A stretch of DNA of 64,000 nucleotides. Origin: Annona cherimola (Eukaryota; Streptophyta; Magnoliopsida; Magnoliales; Annonaceae). This document shows, piece by piece, positions 1 through 12,953 of the stretch. The position numbers and the translations under genes were made by a program. The notes under the pieces are model-generated. The model did no database searches, was not told the DNA's origin, and saw only the letters and a program-made list of their open reading frames with translations. The first letter of the stretch is position 1, and each line of letters starts with the position of its first letter. The stretch lies in contig CM059975.1 in NCBI GenBank assembly GCA_030490835.1, positions 30,040,133 through 30,104,132 of the forward strand, written 5' to 3'.

Positions 1-1990
1 GAGAAGAGAGAGACCCTCAGCGCAAATCAGAAACAGATATGGAGAAAGTGGATCTCCCTGTCGTAGTCCCCTATGTGGGGTGAGAAGGGTGGTTTTGTGT
101 CCATTCACCAGAATTCTGTAGCGGACAGACTGCACACACCTACTAATCCAATTGATCCACACCGGGCCAAAGTTCATAGCTGCCATCATATGACTCAGGA
201 AATTCCATTCAACCCGATCGTCGGCTTTTGACATATCCAGCTTGACTGCCAATTCCTGCTTGTTTCCCGTCCTTCTCTGTCGAAATGAGTGAATAACTTC
301 ATATGCAACCAGCATATTGTCAGTTATGAGGCGCCCTGGAACAAACGCACTCTGCTGAGGGGAGATAACATCATTGAGGCAGCCTTTCAGGCGATTGGCC
401 AGTACCTTTGCCAGAATCTTATAGGCGACATTACAGAGACTGATAGGGCGATAATCCGCTAAAGTTTCAGCACCGGCTTTTTTAGGAATTAGGACAATGT
501 TGGTGTGGTTGAGTGCTTGGAGTTGTTGGCACTGGTGCAGGTGTATTCGATCATCCATAAAAGCTTTGCATACCGAGAAAACATCATGTCCAACAATATG
601 CCAATACGTGCGGTAGAAGCCAGCAGGAAGTCCATCAGGCCCCGGAGCTTTTGATGGATTCATAGTCTTTAAAGCTTTCAACACCTCCTCCATGGATAGG
701 GGTCTGGTAAGCCATTCTTGTGAAGCGATTGACATCTTACTTGTGACTAAACCAGTGATGCGGTGTAGGTCGGAAGGAACCGAGCTTGAAAAAATCTCCC
801 CAAAGTACGATAAAGTAAGTGCAAGCATTCCCTGTGTATCAGTGATCCTAGTTCCCCTGTCATACATAAGAGCCTCAATAAAATTTCGTCTTCTGCGGTT
901 GGACGCGACACTGTGGAAGAAAGAGATATTTTTGTCTCCATGTTGAAGCCAATGAACTTTGGCTCTTTACTTCCATAATAGCTCCTCATCTTCCAAAAGG
1001 AAGTGGATTTGTTGTGTAGTACGTTGAATAGCAGCATCCCTAAGATCAGAAGGTATCTGGGAGTTCAAAGAGTGTAATTCCCTTTGCTTTTGACTTATAA
1101 GTTTTCCAAGGTTTCCCCATTTATTTCTGCTCCATCTAGATAATGCTAAACTGCACTTCTGAATTTTTTCCAACAGAATTTCACAAGGAAAGGATCCTGT
1201 CGTATTTGTTGTTGTCCATGTGTGTTCAATAATGTCATGCGTTTCTTTATCTCTAGCCTAAAAAAGCTCATACTTGAAATCACGTTTTGGTTTTCTCTTG
1301 TGCTGCATAGAATTGAGAGTGAGGAAGATGGGATGATGGTCAGACGATGCCGATGATAGGTGATAGACCTTTGCAAAAGGAAAGATGGTTAGCCACTATG
1401 GGGATGCCAAACCACGGTCCAGGCGTGCCTCAACTCGCTGTCTTCCCCTCCTGTTGTTTCGCCATGTCATGGGGGGACCAACAAAACCCAAGTCAATCAA
1501 GTTACATGTGTCCATAATATTTCAAAAGAGATCCACTGATTCTCCAATCTCGTGTGGCAGCTTCTATATTCGGACGGGCCTACCACCTCATTAAAGTCCC
1601 CCATGATAAGCCAAGGAGCCACCGATTGAGCGTGGAGCGTAGATAGGAGGTTCCAGCTTTCTGTTCTTCGCCGGGCCTCGGGGTGTCCATAAAATCCCGT
1701 GAATCGCCACCCCCGGATATCAGCGTCAATATGATGTTTTGAGAAACTCCTGATTGTGACTCCATAATCATCATTCCATAGAAGGCATAGCCCCCCCTTC
1801 TTCCCTCATAGTCGACAGCAAAGCAACAGTCAAACTTCAGTTTCCTTCTCACAAAGTTCATCTCCTTTCTAGATCGTTTGGTCTCGCATAGGAAGACCAC
1901 ATTGGGAACTTTCCTCTTGACAAGGTCAAGCAAACACCGAATTGAGCGTGGGTTCCCAAGCCCACGACAATTCCAAGCCAGGAGAGCCAT
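1..1990 (-). pseudogene. LINE ORF2: endonuclease and reverse transcriptase, broken
   Basis: ORF2 starts at 1990 with MALLAWNCRGLGN, the usual N-terminus of plant L1 endonucleases, followed by VVFLCETK. The frame shifts at a run of seven G near 1790-1796. Homology continues in another frame with GFYGHPE (about 1690) and MGDFNEV (about 1595), both endonuclease core motifs. The linker is damaged, and WKQRAKVHW has a TAA in place of the Gln codon at 967-969. The reverse transcriptase is open from 966 to the window edge, with [14 protein letters not shown] (about 615-655), [21 protein letters not shown] and [13 protein letters not shown]. In the first catalytic motif, [12 protein letters not shown], a Tyr is replaced by Asp. 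The YxDD box lies outside the window. Confidence 0.9.
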
Positions 1991-3489
1991 TACTGGGGGT
2001 GGGGCCGAGGGGTACCCTCAGCCTCCACCATGTCCACTTCACTTGTTTTGCCTTTCTTGATCGGCCCTTGCACAGGAAATGCGTCATCACCCACCTCCAC
2101 CGTGATTGGTCTTTTTGTTGAGTGTGGTATTGTGTGGTGTAAAAGACCGGACACTTGCCTTGCTCTGCATTTCCATTGATGTTTTGGTCCGTTCCCCGGC
2201 AGTTCAGAATGTGCAGGTACCTCAGATGCCATAATGTGTTCCCCATCTGTCCATTCCCACTCAGATGTGGGCCCCAGGACTAGCTCTAACTGTCCATCAT
2301 GTGACTGGTGTTGAGATATGAGAGGAGCGGTGGTAGTGAGAGGGGTCTCTGGTTGAAGCAGACTTAGCGGTTCAGTCCCGAACGTGGTCTGTCCATCGTC
2401 GCCAAGGAGTTCAGATTGGGTAGCCGTTGTATGGGATGATATACGGGAGACTACATTGCCCGGAGGGGTGATTGGTAAAAATACTTGTTTGGCATCCAGT
2501 ACTGGTTCGATTTCCTGAGTGGATGAGGAGAGGGGAAAGTTTTGGGTGGAGCATCCCTTGACGCTGTTCGGAGTTGGCATGGATGGGGAGAGGGGACAGG
2601 TTTGGGTGGAGCATCCCATGGCGCTGTTGCTGTTTGGAGTTGGCCTGTGATGGAACGTGGATAATTCAGTCGTAACTGGGGGGTGCGGCGCTGTCATGAT
2701 TGGGTTCACCATGGGCAGCGTTTCTTCAAAGTTTCCATACAGTCGTGGGGACCGTTGCTGCACTCTTTCTATCCTCGACGTCGAAGAGAGCTTATGAAAG
2801 CCTGCCCTCAGCTGGTTTCCGTATGGGAGATCCTCCTCTTTGATCTTTTCAGGTAGGTTTTGATTGAAATTGCATTCCTTGAACGTGTGTCCAATTCTGC
2901 CGCACGCATAACAAAAGGTGGGCAGCTTTTCATATTGGAAAGCCAGCCATTGTCTCTCCATATCGTCGATTTGGATAAAGATCCCTCTTCTAAGAGGCTT
3001 TGTGAGGTCCACCATTACTTGGATTCCGATGATATGGTCTGTGTGTACCACCTGAATACAATGTTCAAAGGAGGATCCAACTGCGTTTCCCAATGATAAT
3101 TTGTCGAGCAGGTACGGGGCATTGTTTATTTGGAACCATAGTGGCGATTGGGCCATCCTCACTGCCCCAAGCGAAGTGGACACGAGCAGCTCCTTGATGA
3201 CCACAAGCTGCCGATCAAACATCCAGGGTCTGCCCTTCATCACAATTTCCCGATCCTCCACTGTTTCGAAATGCAGAAGAAAGAGGTTGTCCTCGATCTG
3301 TGTGATCATCACTCTCTCTGTCGTCGGCCACACCTTCCTCATGGTGGCTTTAAACACTTCCTTGTTGTAGTATTTCCGTGTCCATAGGGAGCAGAGGGCC
3401 GCCGGTTTGTCACCCGGCACAATTTTTCAGCAAGTGTGATCACTGTCGAGCCTTAGAGTTTGGATTTCTTCTCCCAATAAATCTGCCAT
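1990..3489 (-). pseudogene. LINE ORF1, gag-like protein with CCHC zinc knuckle
   Basis: ORF1 probably began at the ATG at 3489 (MADLLGEEIQTLRLDSD). An in-frame TGA at 3427-3429 is codon 21, and the frame is open from there to 1990. The first ~170 residues form the DUF4283 domain of plant LINE and gag-like proteins (WTRKYYNKEVF, VMKGRPWMFDRQLVV). A zinc knuckle follows, CYACGRIGHTFKEC, with CX2CX4HX4C spacing, and then a low-complexity Pro/Thr/Ser-rich tail. The stop overlaps the ORF2 start as TAATG, an arrangement that fits termination-reinitiation. Without the first 20 codons the readable part begins at a GTG at 3420, so this copy is probably dead. Confidence 0.85.
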
Positions 3490-3625
3490 CTCGCGCTCCT
3501 GTTCCCTTCTCCACTCGAGGTACCTTGCCGTCTCCCCTGCTCGTTTCCGTGGTCAAGACGCCCACCCAGATCACAAACGAGGAGAGACAGGGATGCTGGT
3601 CGCCATCGCCAGACAGAGAAGTTCA

Positions 3626-4999
3626 ACATAAACTGAGCAAGCCTATTTTAATACACCCTACATAATGAATTGATTAAATTTTAAAAAACATGTCTACAAG
3701 CTTTTAAAATGAAATTTTATGCCAAAATACGATTTTAATTAAATTAAAATATGTACTTCGCTCCAATTGAGGTGAAATTTTATGGGTAAACTTAAATTAA
3801 TATGCCCAATTTAATAAAGGGATTAAATTTTGGAAAAACATCCTTATAATTTTCAAAAGAGATTTTATGCCAAAACACGAATTAATTAATTAAAATAAAA
3901 AAAATTTCAAAATTCCGAAAGGTGCATTTTGTGAACAAATCCATATATATTAATAAAAAGAATTTTATGAGTATAACTTTAAAGTTGAATTTGTGGACAA
4001 CTATAATATGTAAATGTAAATATATTAATAATAATATGTATAAGTAGTTAAGGAGACAGCTCGCTGGAGATGCATGAATTAACTTGGCAGCATGGACAGC
4101 ATATGGACAGTGCATGGACAGGTAGATAATTGATAAAATATATATATAAAAAAATAAAGAGAAACACGTAAGTAGCAGATGTAACATATAGGCGTAGAAT
4201 AAAATAAATGAACAACACCTGTATATCTGTTAAACGGTCACCATGGGTTAAATTTAATTTTAACCATAGTGAACCGTTAACAGCTATCTATAAAATAGGC
4301 ATTGCTGGGCATTTTGCTAAAATTTTCAGCAACGGGCAAATAGGTGTAGAGGAGCAGCAGCACTTAGACGTACAACATTCATTCAGGTACATTTTTTTAT
4401 TTCATTTCCTCATTCCAGAAATGTTGCTCGGCTATTTAATATTTTAAAAGTTTTAATTTTTCAACCTGATGAATGTTGATATGATTTATATAGATACTGT
4501 TTTAATTTTTAAAACAATATTGCTGAGCGTTAATTTTTCCTAGAAGCTGAACGTGGATTCAACTTCCTGAACATATGATATTTTAATTTGATTTCATACT
4601 TTCGGAACTTTTATTTTTAATATCATGATGATCGTTAATTTATTTTTTTTGAAATTGTCCAATTAATCAAATGTGCTAAATAAATTTCTGGGTGCATAAG
4701 TGCTGTTTAAATATTTCAAAAATTTTATTTAAACCTGCTGGACAATTGATATGATTTATATATGTAATAATGTTTTAAATTCTAAGTCTTGCAGAACATT
4801 AATATTATATTGTTGTCATAATTTTAAATCACTTTTAAATTCTGTTGGACATTGATATTGTATCGTTATTTTAATTTTAAAATTCTTTTTAACCCCTGGA
4901 CGTTGATGTGATATATATATACCGTTTTGATATTATTCAAGCAATCTGCTAGACATTATTATAATATGCTGTTTTTATTTTAAATTCATAATCTGCTGA
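3626..4999. other. AT-rich intergenic DNA, no gene seen
   Basis: Very AT-rich with no supported coding region. An imperfect direct repeat of about 65 bp occurs at about 3670-3735 and 3820-3885 (both read GATTAAATTTT, then ...TTTATGCCAAAA). I could not assign it to a known element. Confidence 0.5.
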
Positions 5000-5007
5000 A
5001 TGTAAAC

Positions 5008-6216
5008 TAGGGGTGTAAATAGGATCGGGTTCAACCCGAGCCCGCATGAACCCGGACCGATTCATACCGTGGTTGGGTTGATGTTTTGAAAATTCGGCTT
5101 TTGAAAATCGAATTCAACCCGACCCGATTTTCAAAATTAGTTTGAGCTGGGTTAGGGGGTCGGTCAACCCGACTCGATTTGACCGACCCGATTTCATAAA
5201 ATATGTATTTGGATATGTTTATGAGAGTGTATTTCATTCACGTTGTTTGGATATTTAAATAAAATTGTGTGGAGTTTGGAAATATGTTTGAAAATTTGGT
5301 TGTGAAATGTTGTTTGAATTTATTTGGTTTGAAAAATATATTTGGTTAATTAGTTGTGAAATTATGTTTGGATTATTTGGTTATGAGTGTGTTTGGTAAT
5401 GAATAAAACTTTTGATCAAAAGTTTTAGAGAGTAAAAGTTATCAACTGATGTGATATGATAGGGGTAATAATGAGTAATAAAGATAACAAAGTTAAAATA
5501 GATAGGTTAGTTGTGTGGATAGTTGTATATAAATGATTAAAAAGTAGGGAGTTGTATAGGAAAATGTGAAAAAATAATTAAAAAATATGATAATCGTAGA
5601 GAGTGAAAAGTTTTATTGAAAAGTTTTAATTGACTTTTTCTTTCAATTGCCAAACATACCCTATATTGCATTGTAAATAGGTTGTTTAGATGTTCGCTTG
5701 CATTGGTGATTTGAAATAACGAATAGGTCAATTGGGAATTTGAGATGTTTGTAGCTTTGATTGGAAGCCAACTAAGAATGTAAGTAAGACTATGATATTC
5801 GTTTTTTCATTTTGCATAATTTACTGCAATACTTTTACTTGGCTTTCACTTTTTGACTTGCAGGGGACATCAATTGCTCAAAGAATACAAAAGCAAAAAA
5901 ATAAATCAATTACAAAACTTATCCTCCACTTTTGAGTTACGTAAAACTTTTTAGTATTTATTATTTTTATAATTATCATTATTTTTTTGTTATTTTAGAA
6001 ATTTGGGTGAACAAAAGTTTAACTAACATTGATAATATGTGTAATCTATTAGCCCGATTTCTAACCCGAACCGAACCGATTTGAGGTGGGTTGAAATAGG
6101 GTTGGGTTAAGGTGTGAAAAGTAGGGTTGAAAGTAGGGTTGTGTTGAGATTTTACAAGGTGGGGTAGGGTTGTATTTGTCCCAACCTGAGTAAACCCGAC
6201 CCGATTTACACCCCTA
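5008..6216. mobile_element. hAT-type non-autonomous element (1.2 kb)
   Basis: The ends are TAGGGGTGTAAAT at 5008-5020 and ATTTACACCCCTA at 6204-6216, a perfect 13-bp terminal inverted repeat that extends imperfectly to about 24 bp. An 8-bp target duplication, ATGTAAAC, flanks it at 5000-5007 and 6217-6224. The 8-bp duplication and TAG-type ends point to the hAT superfamily. No transposase is encoded. Both ends carry many AACCCGACCCGATTT-like subterminal repeats, probable transposase binding sites by analogy. A second member with the same ends is at 43646-44265. Confidence 0.85.
5385..5661 (+). mobile_element. Tourist-like MITE (family A), copy 1, nested in the hAT element
   Basis: The 277-bp element begins GAGTGTGTTTGG and ends CCAAACATACCC, flanked by TAT at 5382-5384 and 5662-5664. 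The interior (AAAACTTTTGATCAAAAGTTTT, then AAGTTAAAATAGATAGGTTAGTTGT) recurs in four other full copies in this window. The 3-bp duplication and GTGTTTGG ends fit PIF/Harbinger (Tourist-like) MITEs. It lies inside the hAT element and is therefore younger than it. Confidence 0.75.
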
Positions 6217-6224
6217 ATGTAAAC

Positions 6225-6890
6225 TTAACTTTCTGAATATATGATATTTTTAGATTGATCTCATATTTTCAGAACTTCTATATTATGCTGATCGTCAACT
6301 TATTTCAGATTTTGGAATTCGTTCAATTAATCAAATATGTTAAATAAATTTCTGGATACATAAGTACCGTTAAAATCAATGGTTGTAACTTCATGATTTA
6401 TAAATTTTGCAAGAATGTTAATTTCCTCCATTGGAATTAATGTCCAAACAGATGTTATATACTAATTATTTCGACTTCTGAAATTTATAAATTAAAAGTC
6501 TAAATTAACCTACTGGACGTTAGTATAGGTTTATGTATAGGTCATTGTGATATTCAATCGTTTCAAAAACTTTATTTAGATATTATACAAACGTTAATTA
6601 CATGGACAATCATTAATGACTTAGGCAAAATTTACATCGACTAATCATGGATTATGATTTTATTCAGAAATTATATGATTAAAAACTATTATAATTGTTT
6701 TGCTGAATTCGTATTGATTCGACATAATTTGACACTGTATAAATTGAGTCAGCATAAATAAAGAATAATTAATTAAAATTAAAAATTAAAAAATATATTT
6801 TTTTTAGTTATTATTAATTAAATATTTGAAATTATGATGTGATGGACATGCAAATAAAGTGGATTAGAAAATAAATTATTATAAAGAAAT
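6225..6890. other. AT-rich intergenic DNA
   Basis: No coding region, RNA gene or bounded repeat seen. The stretch just right of the hAT element resembles the sequence just left of it (for example the TGATATTTT...TTTCAGAACTT motif), suggesting an old local duplication. Confidence 0.4.
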
Positions 6891-6899
6891 AGTTAAGTT

Positions 6900-8166
6900 A
6901 GACCTTGAAATAGGTTCAACAAAACAAGGATAAAGAGGTTAGTATTAGCCAAAAACGTAAAGGCGATTACAAATAATTGTATGAGATGGAACACATACGG
7001 GTTAGAAAAATAAAATAAGTTTATAAGATATACAAGCATAGAATATTATAAAGAAATGGTCCTCTTCATCTGTATAGGAAAAGGAAAGGAAAAAGGTGGA
7101 AGATACAAGTTAACCACATAGGTAAGCAAGTTATATGTTTTCTAAAATATTTCTAATTGTTTGCAAATTATTTGCTCACATGTTTTATGACTTATATTTA
7201 AGGATGGTCATTCTTATAATGCTTTAAATGAAATGATTGCTAATTTCTTGTTAAATGCTTTTGTAAATATCATGCCAACATATGTATGTGAATGATCATG
7301 GTGCACGAGGATTAGGCCACAGCTGAGGTAGTAAGCGGACCGGATGTCCTCCTCACTATCGCCAAGTCACTTATACAGGCCCAAGCCGGCGGCGACCTTC
7401 CTGAGATGGGAGCAGGTATGAGATGGACGCCTAGTTAGCGTCTCGTCCAAAGGAATGTTATGAATGCCATGGATGCATAGCATTTCTCATTACATGAAAT
7501 GCATGAAAAAAGATTGAAAATTTATGTATGGCTTGCTTACTGAGTATCTTTACTCACCCATATTTTAAAAATAATAATAACAATAATAGACAGGTGATGA
7601 CGATGAAGATGACATGTGAATATAGAGAATTTTATAGAAATGATGTATATGATAACATTTATGTAAAGAAAATTTTATTATGACTCTGATATGAGAAATG
7701 TTTTCTAAGTTGGATGAATGAAAATGTTTATTTATGTATTGATGTTATATATATAGATGATATACACGTATATAAAAAAAAATCTGTCATATGATCAGGG
7801 CAACAATCTTGAATCACGTTTACCAACCCTTTTCGACCCCGGAGTAAGGACCATGTGGAGCCCCAGATTTGGGGTGCCACATATGTTTTTGTGACCATAG
7901 AAGGCGAAAATTTTTATGCCTAAATGATAAGGTATGAAGTATGAATTTTATGAGATAATATGTGTATTCTCAAATGGTATAATGGCCTAGAAGGGCATTT
8001 GATGGAAATTTAAAGGTATGAAAATGTTATAAACTCTTATAGAGTTAAGTTTAAGCGGATAAATATCGAATAAAGCTCGTCGTGTGACAGGACAACAATC
8101 ATAATCACGTTTACCATTTGATAAGGTCTTGGAGTAAGGTTGTGACGCTCGGGCTGGGGCGCTACA
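6900..8166 (+). mobile_element. Gypsy-type LTR fragments, plus orientation
   Basis: Sequence related, in inverted orientation, to the large LTR at 9712-15857. Shared blocks include GGTAAGCAAG near 7120-7132, a GC-richer block at 7290-7440, and end-type sequences AATCACGTTTACCA...TTGGGGTGCCACA (ending about 7882) and AATCACGTTTACCATTTGATAAGG...GGGGCGCTACA (ending at 8166). Two LTR-end-like stretches 284 bp apart imply a tandem or rearranged remnant. No internal coding domain is present. Confidence 0.6.
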
Positions 8167-9030
8167 TCTACCCTTCCTCGTTCATTTGAAGTGCCTTAAA
8201 TAGAGAAAAGTAAACTCATACATTTGGAGGTAGGTAACGCGCATTTAATGCGCCAATGTTCGAATTTTTCTAACTGTTGTGATTCAAGTCGCATTTGGAG
8301 TCGACCTGGGATCCGACTTCGTTCAAGTTGCAGAGTGGAGTCGTCTTTAGATGCGACTTCAGCCTTCAGCCTTCCAGTCAAGTTCCATACGTAAGTCGAC
8401 TTGGTCTTCAAACTTGACTCAAGTCGCAGGTGAAGTCGACTTCATATACGACTTCACCAGTCATCTGTCTTCTTAGAACTTTTGACTTGTTTATGATCTA
8501 CTTGTGTGTTTAGTCTTTTCTTATTCTTCATATGTATAGATCTTCATTTGAGCTTTTAGTCCTTGATATTTCACATTGTTTAATATTCCTTGATCACTTG
8601 ATAAAGGCTTTTAATTTGTCTCGACTCAATCTTGTCATTGCCTCTTATTTTGGTCTTTATCTTTTTGAAATAGGAGTTTAGAAACATCTGTGATCTTGGT
8701 CTTCACTCAAGTTGCAAGTTTGAGTCAACTTGAGGTGCGACTTCACCCAAGTCGCATGATGACGTCGACTTGATATGCAATTTAACTCTATCAGCTTCAA
8801 CTCCTCCAACTGAAGTACTCTTAAGTCGCAGTTGGAGTCAACTTGTTGTATGAATTCACGTAAGTCGCAGGCAAAGTCGACTTCGGTTACGACTTCGTCT
8901 GTCTAGAGGTCCAGATTTCAGTACCGTCGATTTTTGAGGTTTTGAAGTCGATACTGAAGTCGACTTAGATAACGACTTCACCTAAGTCGATGCCTTAGTC
9001 GACTTGGTATGCGACTTAGCTTGCCACTCT
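8167..9030 (-). mobile_element. SIRE/Maximus-type LTR fragment, minus orientation
   Basis: Inverted, truncated relative of the solo LTR at 13680-15442. It shares the motif TTGGCGCATTAAATGCGCG (here inverted near 8240-8260) and the dense GTCGAC/GTCGCA array (about 8285-9020). The TGTTGG terminus is missing and the fragment abuts the gypsy-type LTR end at 8166. Confidence 0.6.
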
Positions 9031-9706
9031 TTTGACATTTGAGCATTTGAATCTTGGCATCACTTAATAAACACATTAGTACTAAAGTAATTCTCAAATT
9101 GAATTGTTAATCATCTTAACATGGATTGTGCTTAATTTGTCTCATGTTTATAACACATAGAAAAGTATTATATATGTATAAAAGGATTACCCTTTTAATA
9201 AAAGAAGGTATCAATATCATTATTTATGTTAAAAAATTAGATAGAAAAAATAATGATAAATGTCACACCAATTCATAAGTTTCATAAAAATAGCCTGCAA
9301 AATTTCAATAACACTTTAGTTATCTACTAGCTATGCTAAAAATATTATGAATGACTTAGATCTAAGAAATGAGTTGCATATATTATAAAATCAATGTGAT
9401 TAACTAGAAAATGATTTTATGCAATCGTATATTTAGAATCATTTCTTCTTTATCTCTACTTGTTTTTCCTTCGTTGCTTTTGCTATTTTAAGTGACGGAA
9501 CTCATCTCTCTTCTTATATATTAACAACACCTAAAAACGGTTAGCCATAATTGCCCTCTACCATCTCTGCTAATGAATTCCACATTTTTTGTCAACAAAA
9601 GGGGCTTGACGGTGGTTGTTACGTTCTAACCCCTTATGAAAAGTTTGGTCTTTAACATTAATTAAACAAATACAGATATATTTATTTGATATCTTCTTCA
9701 AACTCC
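9031..9706. other. Intergenic DNA with a repeat shared with 55.5 kb
   Basis: No gene is seen. About 135 bp at 9173-9310 (AAAAGGATTACCCTTTT, then TAATGATAAA, then AAATAGCCTGCAAAAT) match 55530-55680 in the same orientation, so this is a dispersed repeat. Confidence 0.5.
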
Positions 9707-12700
9707 CAAGTTGTGGAGCCCCAACCCGAGACGTCACATCCTTACTTCAAGACCTTATCGATTGGTAAATGTGAATCAGGATTGTTGCCCTGATCATGCG
9801 ACGGGTTCTTAATTGGATCGCGTCCAAATTTTTTTTGTTTCATTCCTTTTACTATGATCATTTCATGTCTTTACATTTCACACCATTCATCGTACAAGTG
9901 ATAATACACTTGTAATCAATTGCATATATCATTCATAACATCTCAACTTCCTTTTCTACATTAAAGGTCCTCTTGACCTGATCATGCCCTTTTCATTCCA
10001 TTCATTCATACATCCATCAGTTCTTAGCATACAAGCATTTACCATTTAACTCATCTTTTTCCTTAGCCATATCATATCCATGCAAGGCATTTTGAATCTT
10101 TTACCTTCTTAATCATATAATACACATACAAGGTATCCTGAACATATGTAATAATAGTATCATATTCCTTACGGCATTCGTTCATGCTTCAACATACAAA
10201 GAATTACAAAGCTTTGAAATTTCTTTTTTCCTTTCTCAGCGAGAACATACTTTCATCACTTGAATTTTTCCTGCACCTATCTAAGGGGGGAAAATAAAAT
10301 ATGAGTTAAAACTCAATAAGTAAGCATCTTTCATTCTCGTTTAAATGCATTTCTCTCAATTCGGCAGGAGACACTTAGCAGATGATCAACTACCAACGGA
10401 ACAGAAACTTTTTCATAAATCATTCATAAATTTTTCATATAAACTAGTCATGTAAACCAGTTTAATTCTAATTTTTGGGCATTTCATAAACATTGGATGT
10501 GAAAATGTATCATTTTCATTCATGATATAATTCTTCATATAAGGGTATGCTAGCTCGAGGAATATCCTTTCATAACATGATCATTTCCATCCTTGGCGCC
10601 AGACTTTCCCACTTGGCAACGTCAAGGGCAAACCTTGTATCGTGCTTCTGCCTTGACTAACCTACTTGATTTCCATTCCATGCATGACTTTTAGTCACCC
10701 CGGCATTATATACCTTTTACACATGGCAACTTGTCATTCTCATGTAGAGAATTCTTTGCACCATCCATTTTAAACATTGTTTCGATGAAACATCGTTCAA
10801 ATTCATGCTAGCATGTCATTTTCAAATAGAGAAAAATTTGTTCAATCATTTCATTGAAGGCAGTAATCAATGAGTAAAAGAGACAGAGGGATGGCCGTCC
10901 TTAAATAGTTTTAGAAATATTCAAGTAAAACAACTTGAAAGCATTTTAGCATTTAAGAATAAAATGTCATTTTCAAAAGTTCTACTTGCTTACCTGTGGT
11001 GATCCTTTCGCACCTTCCATCTTTTCCTTACCTTTTCCTAGACAAGTAAACATAATTACCTTATACATTTTCATATGTGTTATGCTGAATGCCTTGTCTT
11101 TTTCTTTAATTCACATATACATGTTATATGGGTTTAATCCCATATGGTCCATAGCACATTAACTTTAAATCATTCTTTCTTTGGAATGCAGATCCATCTT
11201 CACCCTTTTCAATGGTCATATATATATAAGACTTACTCATAAGCCTTTTGACAGCCACATAACCATGTAATCTTAGTTAGTGGTTCATTTTCTTCATTTC
11301 ATGCATATATCTCAATAACATAGGCATATATATATTATAGGGTTTTCAACCTACATTTAATCTCCTTTTAATCATTCAAAACACTTGGGTAACACATACT
11401 TGAGACTTCATCAATCAAGTTCAAGCAAGGTTTCTCAACTTCGTATTTCTTTAGTCATATGTATATCCCATATGATTTCTATTAGCTTACACAACCCACT
11501 TGTATTTCAAGTTGGGTATACATTCATGGCACATACTTGTGCATCATACAATCCATTCCATATCATGTTCTAAACCCATATGTATGGTATACATTTATAC
11601 ACATAATAATCATTCATTAATCATCATGTAGGGGTTCATATTTCCCATTTGTCATTTTTCATCTACTTTTCATTTTTCCTACGTCGATGCTCATTTTAAG
11701 AATATAGTTGACGTCTTAGACTTCACAATTAAATCTCAAATTTTGAGATTATATTTAATCATTAAAACAGCAACATAAACATGCATTTCATCACATATTC
11801 ATGCATTTTAGCAATTCATATAAGTCATTTATCACTTATCCATATATATCCTTCTATATACACTCGTCTTACAACACATAACCTATGTGTTTCTTAAAAT
11901 TTTCCAAATCAGCAACTTGTGTCCTAATTCAGCATGATTAAACCCTTTATTTAACATTTAATTTAGGGTCTAATTATGGATTTTTAATCCATTTGTCATT
12001 GGGTTCCAAAACAACAACGTTATAAACCATTTTTCATCCTTTCAACGCCTCTTTCAATACTTAAATCTTAACATATTTATCTTTCATAAAATTCAGAAAC
12101 TTATTATACTTTTCTTAATCCAAATTTAGGGTATTATCACATATTTAAAATCCAAAATTTAGTTGCTTTCAAAACAGTAACATCTTAAGCATGTAGAGTA
12201 TCCCTTTTACCCTGTTTTAACTCTTCCATGCATATGTTCTTAAAATCATATTTAGGGCAAATCTTTCCAAGCTCTTTTGGACATTCAAAGTACCCTAAAT
12301 CTAGGTTATTTTACCCTCTATCTCATCCATAAACTCATTAGCATAATTTATGCTCCATACATATCATAAAAATATGAAAATCGGGTCATATACGTAACCC
12401 TAAGTTCCATCCTTTCCAAAATCCTTAGCTTATGCCCAAATCCATATATATAATTCATTAAATCATGATTAATATTCTAGTCATGATATCACTTCAAAAC
12501 AGCAACTTAACATGAGTAATTAAGAAAATTCCAGCTAGGTTTAGGCATCATATTCAAGCCTAGCATCCAATTTAACCCCTTTAAACTTTTGAATTCATTC
12601 ATACCATTCAATCCTCATTCAATACCCTAATCAAGGACATCATGAATCATCTTTTAAGGGTTCATTATGAATCAAATTCATGACTCATAATTTGAGGGAA

Positions 12701-12946
12701 GAAACTTAGGTTTAAAGAATCCAAATCATGAAGTATACTTACTTGAATCGAATCAAACTTAAATCCAAACCTTCCTAGCTTGAATCTTTTTCTTTCCTCC
12801 TCTTTTTCCTTCTCTTTTTCTCCTCTTTTTTCCCTCTTTTCCTTGCTGTTTTGGGTCGTGCAAGGGCTGCCTTGCTTAGAGGATTTTGCTCCTCAAAATT
12901 TTTCTCTCTCTAACCTCTCCAAATGGACGTTTCAAGGCATGCTCCC

Positions 12947-12953
12947 CTTTATA
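12947..12953 (-). promoter_or_regulatory. Putative TATA box of the gypsy-type LTR
   Basis: On the minus strand the sequence reads AAAATTATAAAGGGGAGC. It lies upstream, in minus orientation, of a pyrimidine-poor, A/G-rich leader at about 12760-12900. The position within the LTR fits a U3/R boundary. This is inference from the motif only. Confidence 0.4.

Larger units (their letters stand above)
1..3625 (-). mobile_element. L1-type plant LINE, 5' half, decayed
   Basis: This is a non-LTR retrotransposon read from right to left. A GC-richer leader (about 3490-3625) is followed by ORF1 (a gag-like nucleic-acid-binding protein) and ORF2 (apurinic-type endonuclease, then reverse transcriptase). The reverse transcriptase runs off the left window edge, so the 3' end, poly(A) tail and target duplication cannot be seen. 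Base composition changes sharply to AT-rich DNA at about 3625, which I take as the 5' end. Both ORFs carry stops or frameshifts, so this copy cannot move by itself. The ORF1/ORF2 order, DUF4283-type ORF1 and plant-type reverse transcriptase motifs identify it confidently. Confidence 0.9.

Noticed and set aside
1385..2060. Plus-strand open frames within the LINE
   Set aside because: They are reverse-strand shadows of the endonuclease and ORF1 regions.
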